From: an uncultured Pirellulaceae bacterium
GTDB lineage: Bacteria > Planctomycetota > Planctomycetia > Pirellulales > Pirellulaceae
DNA length: 64,000 nt
Assembly (NCBI GenBank): GCA_938084685.1
Contig: CALKGE010000013.1
Location: forward strand, 1-64,000
Direction of reading: 5' to 3'
A program made the translations under genes and the position numbers. The stretch's first letter is position 1, and each line of letters begins with the position of its first letter. The notes under the pieces were generated by a model. It saw only the letters and a program-made list of their open reading frames with translations. It was not told the origin of the DNA and did no database searches. Positions 26,937-35,582 of this stretch are shown one piece after another.

Positions 26937-29900
26937 ATGATTAAACAACTCATCTTGTTCACGCTTCCGTTCTATTTAGCAGCTGTTTCCCATGCCGCCG
27001 AAGTCACGCTCGACGGCCAAACGTTTACGATCCCCGATGGAATGACCGTACAGCGTGTGGCCGGCCCGCCGTTGGTGAACCGACCGATTCACGCTGATTT
27101 TGACGAGCAGGGAAGATTATATGTTCTGGATTCAAGTGGCTCCTCGGCGCGAGGACCGGAACAGCTGAAAGAAAAATCGCACCGCATTGTCCAGCTTACA
27201 GACCGGGATCAGGATGGCGTCTTCGACACCAGCACGGTTTTCGCCGACAAGTTCATGTTTCCGGAAGGAGCATGCTGGCACGATGGCTCGCTCTACGTGG
27301 CAGCCCCTCCGGAAATCTGGAAGTTAACAGACACTAACGATGATGGTGTAGCCGATAAGCGGGAAGTCTGGTTTGACGGCAAAACTCTTACAGGCTGTGC
27401 CAATGACCTCCACGGTCCTTATCTGGGACCAGACGGGTACCTGTACTGGGCCAAAGGAGCCTTCGCAGAACAGGACCATGAATTAATGACCGGCGATTCG
27501 CTAAACACTCGCGCTGCTCACCTCTTTCGGCGGCATCCTGCAGGAGGCCCACTGGGAAACGTGATGACAGGTGGAATGGACAACCCTGTCGAGATCGTCT
27601 TTACTCCCGGTGGGGAACGCATCTTCACGACAACATTCCTTGAACATCCGCAGGAAGGAAAGCGGGATGGACTCATTCATGCAGTCTATGGAGGCGTCTA
27701 CGGTAAAGACCACGGCGTTCTGAATGGTTTCCCGCGAACGGGAGAATTGATGCCGGCGCTGGTACATCAGGGTGCCTCGGCTCCCTGCGGTCTGGCTCGG
27801 CTCGAATCGGCACAATTGGGCAGGGGATACATCAATAATGTCCTCTCCTGTTCGTTCAACAAACATCGCATCTTTCGACATCGGATTGGAAACGACGGAG
27901 GTATGCTCACCAGTGAAAACTCGGAATTCCTGGTCAGCGACAGTCCGGACTTCCACCCTACGGACGTTCTGGAAGATGCCGACGGCAGCCTGATCGTCAT
28001 CAACACGGGCGGTTGGTACAAAATCTGCTGTCCGACAAGCCAGTTTTATCGACCGGAGGTTCTGGGAGCGATCTACCGAGTTACAAAAACAGGGGGCCAC
28101 AAGATCCAGGATCCTCGGGGAACGACACTCGACTGGGAAAAATTCTCGGCCGAGCAACTGGTTGAACTTCTTGCCGATCAAAGATTTGCCATACGAAATC
28201 GTGCTCGCAAACTGCTGGGTGAGATGGGACAAGAGGCCGTGCCAGCCTGCCAAACAGCATTCAACCAGGCCGCTGGCGCCCAACATCGCCTGCAAATCAC
28301 CTGGGCTCTTTGTCAGAATCAATCACCACAAGCTCGCAAGGCCATTCATAACGCACTCGACGATAAAAATGAAATCGTCGTGCATGCTGCACTACACTCG
28401 ATCAGCCTCCATCTGGATCAGACTGCAGCCCAGGCCATCCGAGCCCGATTCACGGACTTTACCGAATACAATCAACGGATTGCTGCTGAATGCCTCGGCC
28501 GCATCGGATCCGCCGCTGATGTTCCTTTGCTGCTTAATTCGTTGACACCTCGGTGCGATCGCGCTCTGGAGCATTCATTGATCTACGCCGTCATTGAAAT
28601 TGGTGAGGCTGCTCCCGTCAAAGAACTGGTACAGTCCACCAGCATCTCCACAGCCAGAGGTGCGCTAATTGCGTTGGATCAGATTCCGGGGGATCATCTA
28701 TCCGCCGAATATGCAATAGCCGCGATCGAAGCAAACGATCGGGCGATGCAGAATACCGGCTGGTGGCTGCTTGCCAATCATCGAAACTGGGCAGCCCAAC
28801 TACCAGGTTATTTCCAGCAACGGATTGACCACACTAAAGCTGATGCCGAAAAACGTATCCTGTTGCAGCGACGTTTCAGCGAATACATCAATACGCCTGA
28901 GATATTGAATCTGGCTGGAACCTGGCTTGAGTCCGGTGATTCCAACATGCAATCCTTCGTCTTAACGGCTCTAAGTTCAACCAAGCTTTCCACTGTACCT
29001 GATTCTATTCAGAACGGTGTACTCAAAGCACTACAATCCACCGACCCTGACACGCTACTGCTTGCGGTTAGCGCCGCCAATGCGATCCGAGGTGATAAAC
29101 CAAATCAAAAAACACTAACGCGTCTGCTCGAACTCTTTCACAATTCCTCTCACGCGCCCGAGATCCGACTCGCCGCCCTAAATGCCATTCCACCAGCAAA
29201 TCGCCCTCTTAATGCGGAGACACTCGCGGCGATAGGGCAATACGCGGCAGCATCTCAGTCGCTGCAGCGTCAGTCACTCACGGTCGATCTGCTGGTCAGC
29301 TCTCCCTGGCCAACGGCGCAGTGGCAACAGATTCCGGAACTCCTTTCCTCGCTTGGCTCGATTCATCTGCGTCGCGTTGTCATGGCACTGGCAAAAACAA
29401 ATGAACCGCAGACGGCCCTCAATACACTGCAGGCGCTTGCCGCAGCGCCGACCGCAACAACACTTAACCCGGACGAAGTCAGTAAATTATTTGCACCGCT
29501 CGGACCTGAAGTCGCTTCCAAAACTGCACCGCTGATTGAACGAATCAAAACTGAAAACAAGGAACGGTTCGCCCGTATCGACCATCTGTTGGAACAAATC
29601 GACCGTGGCGACGTAACTCGCGGGCAAAAAGTATTCCATTCGGCCAAGGCTGCCTGCACTGCCTGCCACAAGATTGCGTATTTGGGAGGACATGTCGGCC
29701 CCGACCTGACTCGCATTGGCCAAATCCGTACCGAACGTGATTTACTCGAAGCAGTACTGTTTCCCAGTGCCAGCTTTGTTCAAAGCTTTGAACCGGTTTC
29801 CATCATCACCAACAATGGCCAGGTGCACAGTGGAGTAGTCCGTGACGATAACGGGCACCGGATTGTGCTGCAGATTGACGCTCAAAAACAAATCCAGCTT

Positions 29901-30023
29901 TTCCATTCGGAAATTGACGAGCAGCATGCATCATCCACATCGATCATGCCGGCGGGGCTGGACAAACACCTGTCAGATCAGCAACTTATCGATCTGATCA
30001 AGTTCCTCAAAGCAAGTCAATAA
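26937..30023 (+). CDS. PVC-type heme-binding protein with HEAT repeats
   Basis: The product is about 1,028 residues. ATG 26937 starts a good signal peptide (MIKQLILFTLPF to HAAEV); a TTG at 26916 would extend it by 7. The N-terminal half is a beta-propeller like the PVC membrane-bound dehydrogenase domain (ADFDEQGRLYVLDSSG, YLGPDGYLYWAKG, GGMDNPVEIVF, DVLEDADGSLIVINTGGWY). A helical HEAT-like middle follows (ARKLLGEMGQEAVPA, AAECLGRIGSAADVPLLL). The C-terminus is a cytochrome c domain with heme motif CTACHK, then HVGPDLTRIG and an end LIDLIKFLK. It is probably a periplasmic electron-transfer oxidoreductase of unknown substrate. It is convergent with the unknown exported protein and overlaps it by 7 bp at the ends. 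Confidence 0.9.
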   Translation: MIKQLILFTLPFYLAAVSHAAEVTLDGQTFTIPDGMTVQRVAGPPLVNRPIHADFDEQGRLYVLDSSGSSARGPEQLKEKSHRIVQLTDRDQDGVFDTSTVFADKFMFPEGACWHDGSLYVAAPPEIWKLTDTNDDGVADKREVWFDGKTLTGCANDLHGPYLGPDGYLYWAKGAFAEQDHELMTGDSLNTRAAHLFRRHPAGGPLGNVMTGGMDNPVEIVFTPGGERIFTTTFLEHPQEGKRDGLIHAVYGGVYGKDHGVLNGFPRTGELMPALVHQGASAPCGLARLESAQLGRGYINNVLSCSFNKHRIFRHRIGNDGGMLTSENSEFLVSDSPDFHPTDVLEDADGSLIVINTGGWYKICCPTSQFYRPEVLGAIYRVTKTGGHKIQDPRGTTLDWEKFSAEQLVELLADQRFAIRNRARKLLGEMGQEAVPACQTAFNQAAGAQHRLQITWALCQNQSPQARKAIHNALDDKNEIVVHAALHSISLHLDQTAAQAIRARFTDFTEYNQRIAAECLGRIGSAADVPLLLNSLTPRCDRALEHSLIYAVIEIGEAAPVKELVQSTSISTARGALIALDQIPGDHLSAEYAIAAIEANDRAMQNTGWWLLANHRNWAAQLPGYFQQRIDHTKADAEKRILLQRRFSEYINTPEILNLAGTWLESGDSNMQSFVLTALSSTKLSTVPDSIQNGVLKALQSTDPDTLLLAVSAANAIRGDKPNQKTLTRLLELFHNSSHAPEIRLAALNAIPPANRPLNAETLAAIGQYAAASQSLQRQSLTVDLLVSSPWPTAQWQQIPELLSSLGSIHLRRVVMALAKTNEPQTALNTLQALAAAPTATTLNPDEVSKLFAPLGPEVASKTAPLIERIKTENKERFARIDHLLEQIDRGDVTRGQKVFHSAKAACTACHKIAYLGGHVGPDLTRIGQIRTERDLLEAVLFPSASFVQSFEPVSIITNNGQVHSGVVRDDNGHRIVLQIDAQKQIQLFHSEIDEQHASSTSIMPAGLDKHLSDQQLIDLIKFLKASQ

Positions 30024-31618
30024 CGAACTCGCGTTTCAATCGGGTGACGCTTTTGATCAGTCGTGACAAACGATTGAATGGCCCATTGCCCTCGTTCCGA
30101 GGTGAGATGTACTGCGCCGGTAAACGTGTCGCGGCGAGTATGTAAGTGCCCCCAATGCTCAACGCTACCTACCAGATCCCAGGTGAGATCGAGAATCAAA
30201 ACATCGCCCTCCTTCCGATGTTTCACTCCAGTAACCCTGGTCGAATGCACTTCCATCACCGAGCCACCCTGTTCCGCCATGCGCAGGGACTTCTCCAAAT
30301 CCAGAAACAGTTTTTCGCCATAATCACCCAATCCCAGATCGCTCAGTTGACGAAAGCGATCCCGTGGCGACTCCAGATTTACCGTGAAATAAATACGCTT
30401 AATCAGCTCAGAGGCAATCTGTTTTACCTGACTTTCCGATAGCTCACGAGATTTGGCGCCGGTTCGAATCGGCGGTAGCCGTTCGACTTTCAATTTGGGC
30501 AGCTCGTAGCTAAAGCCCGGCGCGTCCTTCACAAACAGATGCCCGAATGGCTGCTCCCCTTTGATTAACACAGTCGAACGAAGCAGGGGAGCATACTTGT
30601 TGTACGATTTCCAGTACATCTCCAGCGTTTCCATCAGTTCCATCTGCGGTTTATAGGAAACGATCACACCAATCCGCGCCTGATAAACACTGATTTTCTC
30701 AGGCGGTTTATTTAACGCGAAATCACGAATGTCCAACCCGAAGAAATTAACCCGCACCAGTTCTGGTTCGATCGACTCCCCATTAATCATGACAGGATTT
30801 TTCATGATCAAGCCAAAAACCTGATCAGCGACTACTTCCTGCTCCGCCACCGACAAAAAGTCAGGATCCTTGCGTTCGATTCCAAACCACTCCTGCAATG
30901 TCAGCACCGGAATTAGAATCTCGTGTCGGACTTCGCGTCGGGACAGATACAAAAAGGAGTAGAGCGAGCTGTAACTGGCAATGCCCAGGCGATCGCGCAA
31001 TTGCCGTTGCTTTGCCGCTTTCAGCGCCGCCAAATCGGGCCTTTGGGTTGGTGGATTTTTCCAATCCAACTGGACCGTGTACACCTGGCCCGAACTGAGT
31101 TGTTTTGTCTTTTCCAGTAGAAAACCGTTTTGCAGAAACATGCAGTCCATCGAGGCTGGTTGCAGCTCGCCAAACGTCTGGGAAATGGTTAAAAAGGGAG
31201 GCTCCTCTCCAGTGGCAATTGTCCACTGATACGTTAACCAGCGGGATTTCAATTCGGTTTGCAGCAGGCCTTCCGAGGGCAAAACAGATAGATCGACGCC
31301 ATTGTATGCCAACTCCAGAGACTCCCCCTGATGGTCCAACACCTGCAACCGTTTCTCAAGAAAGTCACGATGTTTGCCTGCCGCCTCTCGAATCGATTGC
31401 TCATCAACTCGGAATTCTTTATTTGCCTCCAGTTCATAGTAGAGCACCAGGTCCTCTACTGTGACCGATAGTTTAAGCCGAGTAGTTTTTTCTCTTACGT
31501 CGATCACGGCGTCAGAAAGTGAAACCGGATGTGCCCATAGTTCGGCAGACGGAATCAACCCAGCCCATATCAGCTGCGCGAAAAGCAACAATGGCAAATA
31601 ACGACTACTGTTCATCAC
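30017..31618 (-). CDS. Large exported protein of unknown function, ABC/MBL operon
   Basis: The 533-residue product has a signal peptide (about 1-29, ending LWAHP) and is otherwise not recognised. The mature N-terminus HPVSLSDAVIDVRE, followed by LKLSVTVEDLVLYYELE, is faintly like the extracytoplasmic head of HupE/UreJ-type proteins; this is a weak impression. No catalytic motif or further membrane helix is obvious. Its GTG start overlaps the end of the tandem-MBL gene by 14 bp (ATG second codon), indicating translational coupling. It is the last gene of the operon ABC ATPase, permease, MBL protein and this protein. Confidence 0.75.
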   Translation of the reverse strand: MMNSSRYLPLLLFAQLIWAGLIPSAELWAHPVSLSDAVIDVREKTTRLKLSVTVEDLVLYYELEANKEFRVDEQSIREAAGKHRDFLEKRLQVLDHQGESLELAYNGVDLSVLPSEGLLQTELKSRWLTYQWTIATGEEPPFLTISQTFGELQPASMDCMFLQNGFLLEKTKQLSSGQVYTVQLDWKNPPTQRPDLAALKAAKQRQLRDRLGIASYSSLYSFLYLSRREVRHEILIPVLTLQEWFGIERKDPDFLSVAEQEVVADQVFGLIMKNPVMINGESIEPELVRVNFFGLDIRDFALNKPPEKISVYQARIGVIVSYKPQMELMETLEMYWKSYNKYAPLLRSTVLIKGEQPFGHLFVKDAPGFSYELPKLKVERLPPIRTGAKSRELSESQVKQIASELIKRIYFTVNLESPRDRFRQLSDLGLGDYGEKLFLDLEKSLRMAEQGGSVMEVHSTRVTGVKHRKEGDVLILDLTWDLVGSVEHWGHLHTRRDTFTGAVHLTSERGQWAIQSFVTTDQKRHPIETRVRY

Positions 31619-33542
31619 TCACCACAGTCACGGTCGATTCAATCCAGTCCCTGACATCGATCCCATCAGATTTGATATCAGCACGAATCAGGTAATGCCC
31701 TGGCTCGTTGGGCAATCGAATCATCGCTCTGACGGCTGTCATCGCACCTGCTGGAACTCTGGTCGCCTTTGTCACCGAGACGAGTTCTGCACCCTCTGGC
31801 AATCTGAAATTAACTTCGTAATCACGGCGTTTGGCCGAGTGGTTCGTAAGGGTCACATCAAATTCATGAGTCACACCAGGTCTGGTCTGCAGCCCATAGG
31901 GATAGAGAACAGCCCACTGTTCATCGACAGCATAGTTGGGATCATCCCAGAGCGTGAGATCTCTCACTATTTCGATTCGATTGGAAAACTCACGTTTCAA
32001 CGAATCAAGTTCCTTGCCTGAAAACCGAAACACGTGAGGAATGTGTTCATTGATCAACCAGCACTCCTCGCCCAAAGCTCGTATTTGCTCGAAACAAAAA
32101 AGAAAGCCGTCATCTTTGTGCATCAGGTTTCTGTTCAGAACACAGTAGTCATCCATGCCTGAGGGTGAAAATGCGTCGCCGATAAAGAAGACTGGTGTCT
32201 GCCCAGGACGCTCAACTAATAACGCTCCGTGGTAATACGTCTGTCCTGGAAAAGCGCGAAACGTCAATTTGAACTCGTGGAATTCCATGATATCGCCGTG
32301 CTGTTTCGCATCCACCTTTTCGATCGGAGTATGGTGCAAGCAGGGCATATGATAGTTTCCTGGATGCCGCAGAATATCTGCATAGTGTGTGACGGCGTAA
32401 ACCGGGCAATCAAATTCCACGGAAGCCTGCTGGACAGCATTCGTGTGATCATCGTGATAATGAGTCACAAAAATCCCGTCCACCTTGTTGATTACTCCCG
32501 ACTCCAACAACTCTTTGACACCATCGATCACGCCTGTATTTCCACAGTCAATCAACAGGCTGTGACCAGTTTCGGAAATAATCAACCGGCTTGTCCCTCG
32601 AACCCAAATCCAATCAGGCGTATCTTCATAAGCCGAATAGGGCATCAATGAGAATTCGGCCTGAGGCCCCAGGACGCGCTGGGCGCACTGGCCCATCCGT
32701 TCTTCCTTGAAGTACCAATTAAGAGCGCTCGTACTCAAGTAAGAACGATAGAGAGCTTTGATTCGCTGAGTTAGTTTATCCAGAGCCGGAGCAGGGCGGT
32801 GAATCACTTCTCCGCGAGCCGGCACCAGGACGTCCGGATTCAACTGCCTTATCTTTTCTATGCTTTGTAATAAGTCCGCGAAGCGACCACCGTAACCGTG
32901 ATAACCACGGATATTAGCTTCCTCGATGGCATCCTGGAAGCTGTAGATATCAAGGACTTTCCCGGGGCCGGCGATCATATCTCCCGTAAACACCACCGTT
33001 TGTCCATCACTTTCGGTGACGTAAGAAACGCTTCCCCGAGTGAAACCGGGCGTCTCCAGCACCGTCAGTTCGATACCTCCCAAATCAATCAAATCTCCCT
33101 GTTTTACCCATCGTGTCACCTCGATTCCACGGGCGAGCACCTTCGTAGATTGCTGATCATAATCATGAAAACGCTTCTGCTGAAACGCTTGCCAATATGC
33201 TTCTGGCGTTTCGATCAAAGCTCGCTCGGCCTCGGGCGCAATCACCTTGGCACCTTTTTTTATCAACGCGTCGGCGGCCCACACTACATCCCGACGATGG
33301 TGCGGTAACAACACCCAATCTGCCTGAACGGGATGCTCGTCCGCAACTCCATAAACGACGGCGGTAGCTGCATCTCCCTGGATGACCGCACTGTTAACAA
33401 CGCCACTACGAATCGTGATACGTTCCGGCAATCTGGCCGCCAAACTCCAATCGGCAATCCCAAGTAAAACACCGATACACCAAGCTGTGCTCACAAGCAT
33501 GCGTCGTCTGCTATGCATCACTCGTCCACCATTTCTTTCCAT
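31605..33542 (-). CDS. Tandem MBL-fold protein with a C-terminal NEW3-like domain
   Basis: The product is up to 645 residues; an internal ATG at 33518 (MHSRRRML) places the signal peptide more typically. Two MBL folds are visible. The first (about 40-260) has PHHRRD in place of the zinc motif HxHxDH and keeps FTGDMIAG, so its metal site is degraded. The second (about 300-530) has intact THYHDDHTN and FFIGDAF. The end (about 545-640: GVTHEFDVTLTNHSAKRRDYEVNF, VPAGAMTAVRAMI) looks like a NEW3-type beta-sandwich. It is 81 bp downstream of the permease and overlaps the next gene by 14 bp. Export with a transporter suggests action on a periplasmic or outer-envelope substrate. Confidence 0.8.
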   Translation of the reverse strand: MERNGGRVMHSRRRMLVSTAWCIGVLLGIADWSLAARLPERITIRSGVVNSAVIQGDAATAVVYGVADEHPVQADWVLLPHHRRDVVWAADALIKKGAKVIAPEAERALIETPEAYWQAFQQKRFHDYDQQSTKVLARGIEVTRWVKQGDLIDLGGIELTVLETPGFTRGSVSYVTESDGQTVVFTGDMIAGPGKVLDIYSFQDAIEEANIRGYHGYGGRFADLLQSIEKIRQLNPDVLVPARGEVIHRPAPALDKLTQRIKALYRSYLSTSALNWYFKEERMGQCAQRVLGPQAEFSLMPYSAYEDTPDWIWVRGTSRLIISETGHSLLIDCGNTGVIDGVKELLESGVINKVDGIFVTHYHDDHTNAVQQASVEFDCPVYAVTHYADILRHPGNYHMPCLHHTPIEKVDAKQHGDIMEFHEFKLTFRAFPGQTYYHGALLVERPGQTPVFFIGDAFSPSGMDDYCVLNRNLMHKDDGFLFCFEQIRALGEECWLINEHIPHVFRFSGKELDSLKREFSNRIEIVRDLTLWDDPNYAVDEQWAVLYPYGLQTRPGVTHEFDVTLTNHSAKRRDYEVNFRLPEGAELVSVTKATRVPAGAMTAVRAMIRLPNEPGHYLIRADIKSDGIDVRDWIESTVTVVSDEQ

Positions 33543-33623
33543 CTGGTTCCACTAACGCCGTGGTTTTAAGAATCGAAAACACTAGCTGAATTCTACACCA
33601 ATTCCGAATGGCTGGTGACAGAA

Positions 33624-34790
33624 TCAAAAGAGCGACAATAAGGAAGGAGCGATCGCTTCGAACAGGATTGTAAACAGGATCGATGTCAACACGGCGAAAC
33701 CGGCAAGCACTCCAAATTCCGTAATCAGCAACAACCTCACCCTGCTCACAGCACATCCCAGATATCGCATTGTTTCCAAATGGGTCTGCCTCAATTGGAC
33801 AGATTGATAGGTTGTGGTAATTACCATCACCACTGCAATGAACAGCAGGAGGGCAAACACCAGATCCAGTACATCTTTGACTTTCACCACCTGCTGCATG
33901 AGTTTCCCAAATTCATCATGCGGTACGACAATCTGCAGCTGTCTGTTGTCTTGGTATCCCACTTTCAACAAGGCACTTGCTTCCGAAGTTACGGGCCAGA
34001 CCCCGACGGCCGAAATCCGATAATCCGTTCGATCGCCATGAAAGTGCACCAGATGCCGATTCTGGCTGTTAATGTGCGCCTCGGAATCCGCCGGAATGTG
34101 GGCTCCTGGAACTCCATGCAAATACGAATTACGATTTACAGCCGTCCCGACATCACTTTCCTGGTGAACATGGCCATAGCCGTCGAGTAGCCAGGCAGTC
34201 TCCAGCGAAACAAACACAGCGCGATCATCTGGTGAATTCGAGCGGACAAGCGATCCAACGACCTGCAAATCATACGGAATCATATCACCAAACCCAAAAG
34301 TACCTGGCAGATCCGTCTTCAGTGTCGACGCCCCCTGCAACCACTCGGCAACCTCTGCCCCCACAACACACGTTCCTAATTCCGCGAACACCGCTCCTCG
34401 CTCAAGCTCTAGTTGCTGGGCAGTCAAATAAACACTGGTCGTCCCCACGACAGGCCAAGCTCCCTGCCCCGACGAGTGAACCAGATGTAGCGGTGCAGAA
34501 ACCAGTTCCTCGTTTTGTTTCAGGCTCGCAAACTCTCCATACGTCATCGATTGCTGCAACTCTCCCACAAAGAATTGAGAACGCAACACCAGATCGAATC
34601 GATCTCCGCGAGCTCCGACCAATAACGGCGGACTTGCACTTCGCGCGGTCAATTCCCGTTCGTACCGGCTAACAACCCGATTTGCAGTAATCGGCAGTGC
34701 GATGGCCAGACCAATAATAACCACCAGGGTGACCGCCAACTTCCATTGCGAGCGAAGATAGGAAAATGCAAGACGAATTATTCCTGACAC
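33624..34790 (-). CDS. ABC transporter permease, FtsX/MacB-like
   Basis: The 388-residue product begins with a membrane helix (about 15-32, LAVTLVVIIGLAIALPI), followed by a large extracytoplasmic part (about 40-295), then C-terminal helices (DLVFALLLFIAVVMVITTT, FGVLAGFAVLTSILFTIL). The segment QTHLETMRYLGCAVSRVRLLL is the cytoplasmic coupling loop of FtsX-type permeases. The layout is that of MacB/LolC-type proteins, which transmit force to the periplasm instead of forming a wide channel. Its GTG start lies within the end of the ATPase gene (13-bp overlap), with ggagg 6-7 bases upstream, so the two are translationally coupled. Confidence 0.85.
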   Translation of the reverse strand: MSGIIRLAFSYLRSQWKLAVTLVVIIGLAIALPITANRVVSRYERELTARSASPPLLVGARGDRFDLVLRSQFFVGELQQSMTYGEFASLKQNEELVSAPLHLVHSSGQGAWPVVGTTSVYLTAQQLELERGAVFAELGTCVVGAEVAEWLQGASTLKTDLPGTFGFGDMIPYDLQVVGSLVRSNSPDDRAVFVSLETAWLLDGYGHVHQESDVGTAVNRNSYLHGVPGAHIPADSEAHINSQNRHLVHFHGDRTDYRISAVGVWPVTSEASALLKVGYQDNRQLQIVVPHDEFGKLMQQVVKVKDVLDLVFALLLFIAVVMVITTTYQSVQLRQTHLETMRYLGCAVSRVRLLLITEFGVLAGFAVLTSILFTILFEAIAPSLLSLF

Positions 34791-35452
34791 AATTCACCTC
34801 CGTTCCGGAGTTGGTCAAACGCGATCACTTGAGAAAAGCGATCCAGCCCGACCGAAGCATGCGTCACTGCCAGGATCGTTGCGCCAATGGCATTGGCTTC
34901 ATCAAACAGCAGATCCCACACAGCTGCTGAATTCCGAGCATCGAGATTCGCTGTCGGCTCATCCGCCAGTATCAGCGCCGGATTGGCAATCAGAGCCCTG
35001 CAAACTGCAACCCGTTGCTGCTCGCCCCGAGACAGGTTACGCACGTGCCTGTCTTCCAACTGATCGAGTCCAACTCTAGAAATCAACTGGTTCGCACGAA
35101 CTAAATCGTCCTGGTTGACAGGACGAGTTGACAGCGTCCGAGGCAAAAGGATGTTGTCACGGATACTCAGATATTCCAACAGGCGAAAATCCTGAAACAC
35201 AAATCCGACGGCTTCATTCCGGAACTTTCGCATGCGCTGCGGGGTAGCCTGTCCGAGTTCTTCATCCTGAAAGGTAATTTGACCAGTGGCCCCGGCAATA
35301 ACACCAGCAATGATGTTTAGAAACGTCGTCTTACCACAACCACTCGGACCTGTGATCGCTGTATGCTGGCCTGGCTCCATATCAAACAGAGAAACATTCA
35401 ATTGGAATGACGTTTGGGAATAGCCGAATTTCAGGTTGCGCACGGAAAGCAT
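34778..35452 (-). CDS. ABC transporter ATPase, LolD/MacB-like
   Basis: The 224-residue ATPase has Walker A GPSGCGKT (G35-T42), Q-loop VFQDFRLLEYLS, signature LSRGEQQR, Walker B LILADEP and the switch His in AVTHAS. Size and motif spacing fit the LolD/MacB group, which drives FtsX-type permeases. It is the first gene of a four-gene operon; the promoter should lie in the 130 bp shared with the divergent PSD1-type gene, but no clear -35/-10 was identified. Confidence 0.9.
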   Translation of the reverse strand: MLSVRNLKFGYSQTSFQLNVSLFDMEPGQHTAITGPSGCGKTTFLNIIAGVIAGATGQITFQDEELGQATPQRMRKFRNEAVGFVFQDFRLLEYLSIRDNILLPRTLSTRPVNQDDLVRANQLISRVGLDQLEDRHVRNLSRGEQQRVAVCRALIANPALILADEPTANLDARNSAAVWDLLFDEANAIGATILAVTHASVGLDRFSQVIAFDQLRNGGELCQE

Positions 35453-35582
35453 TCCGTGATTCTAGCCCGCCCGGAGCATAACGCAAACTTCGTCCTTGCC
35501 TACAGTTCGCAATTGACGTCTTTTTTAATAAAATAGAGGTGCTGCCTCTCTGGAATCCCCCGCCTTACATTGGTTATTACGC

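Noticed and set aside
35521..35560. Possible promoter ttgacg ... taaaat before the PSD1 gene
   Set aside because: The spacing between the two hexamers is about 10 bases, too short for a sigma70 promoter.
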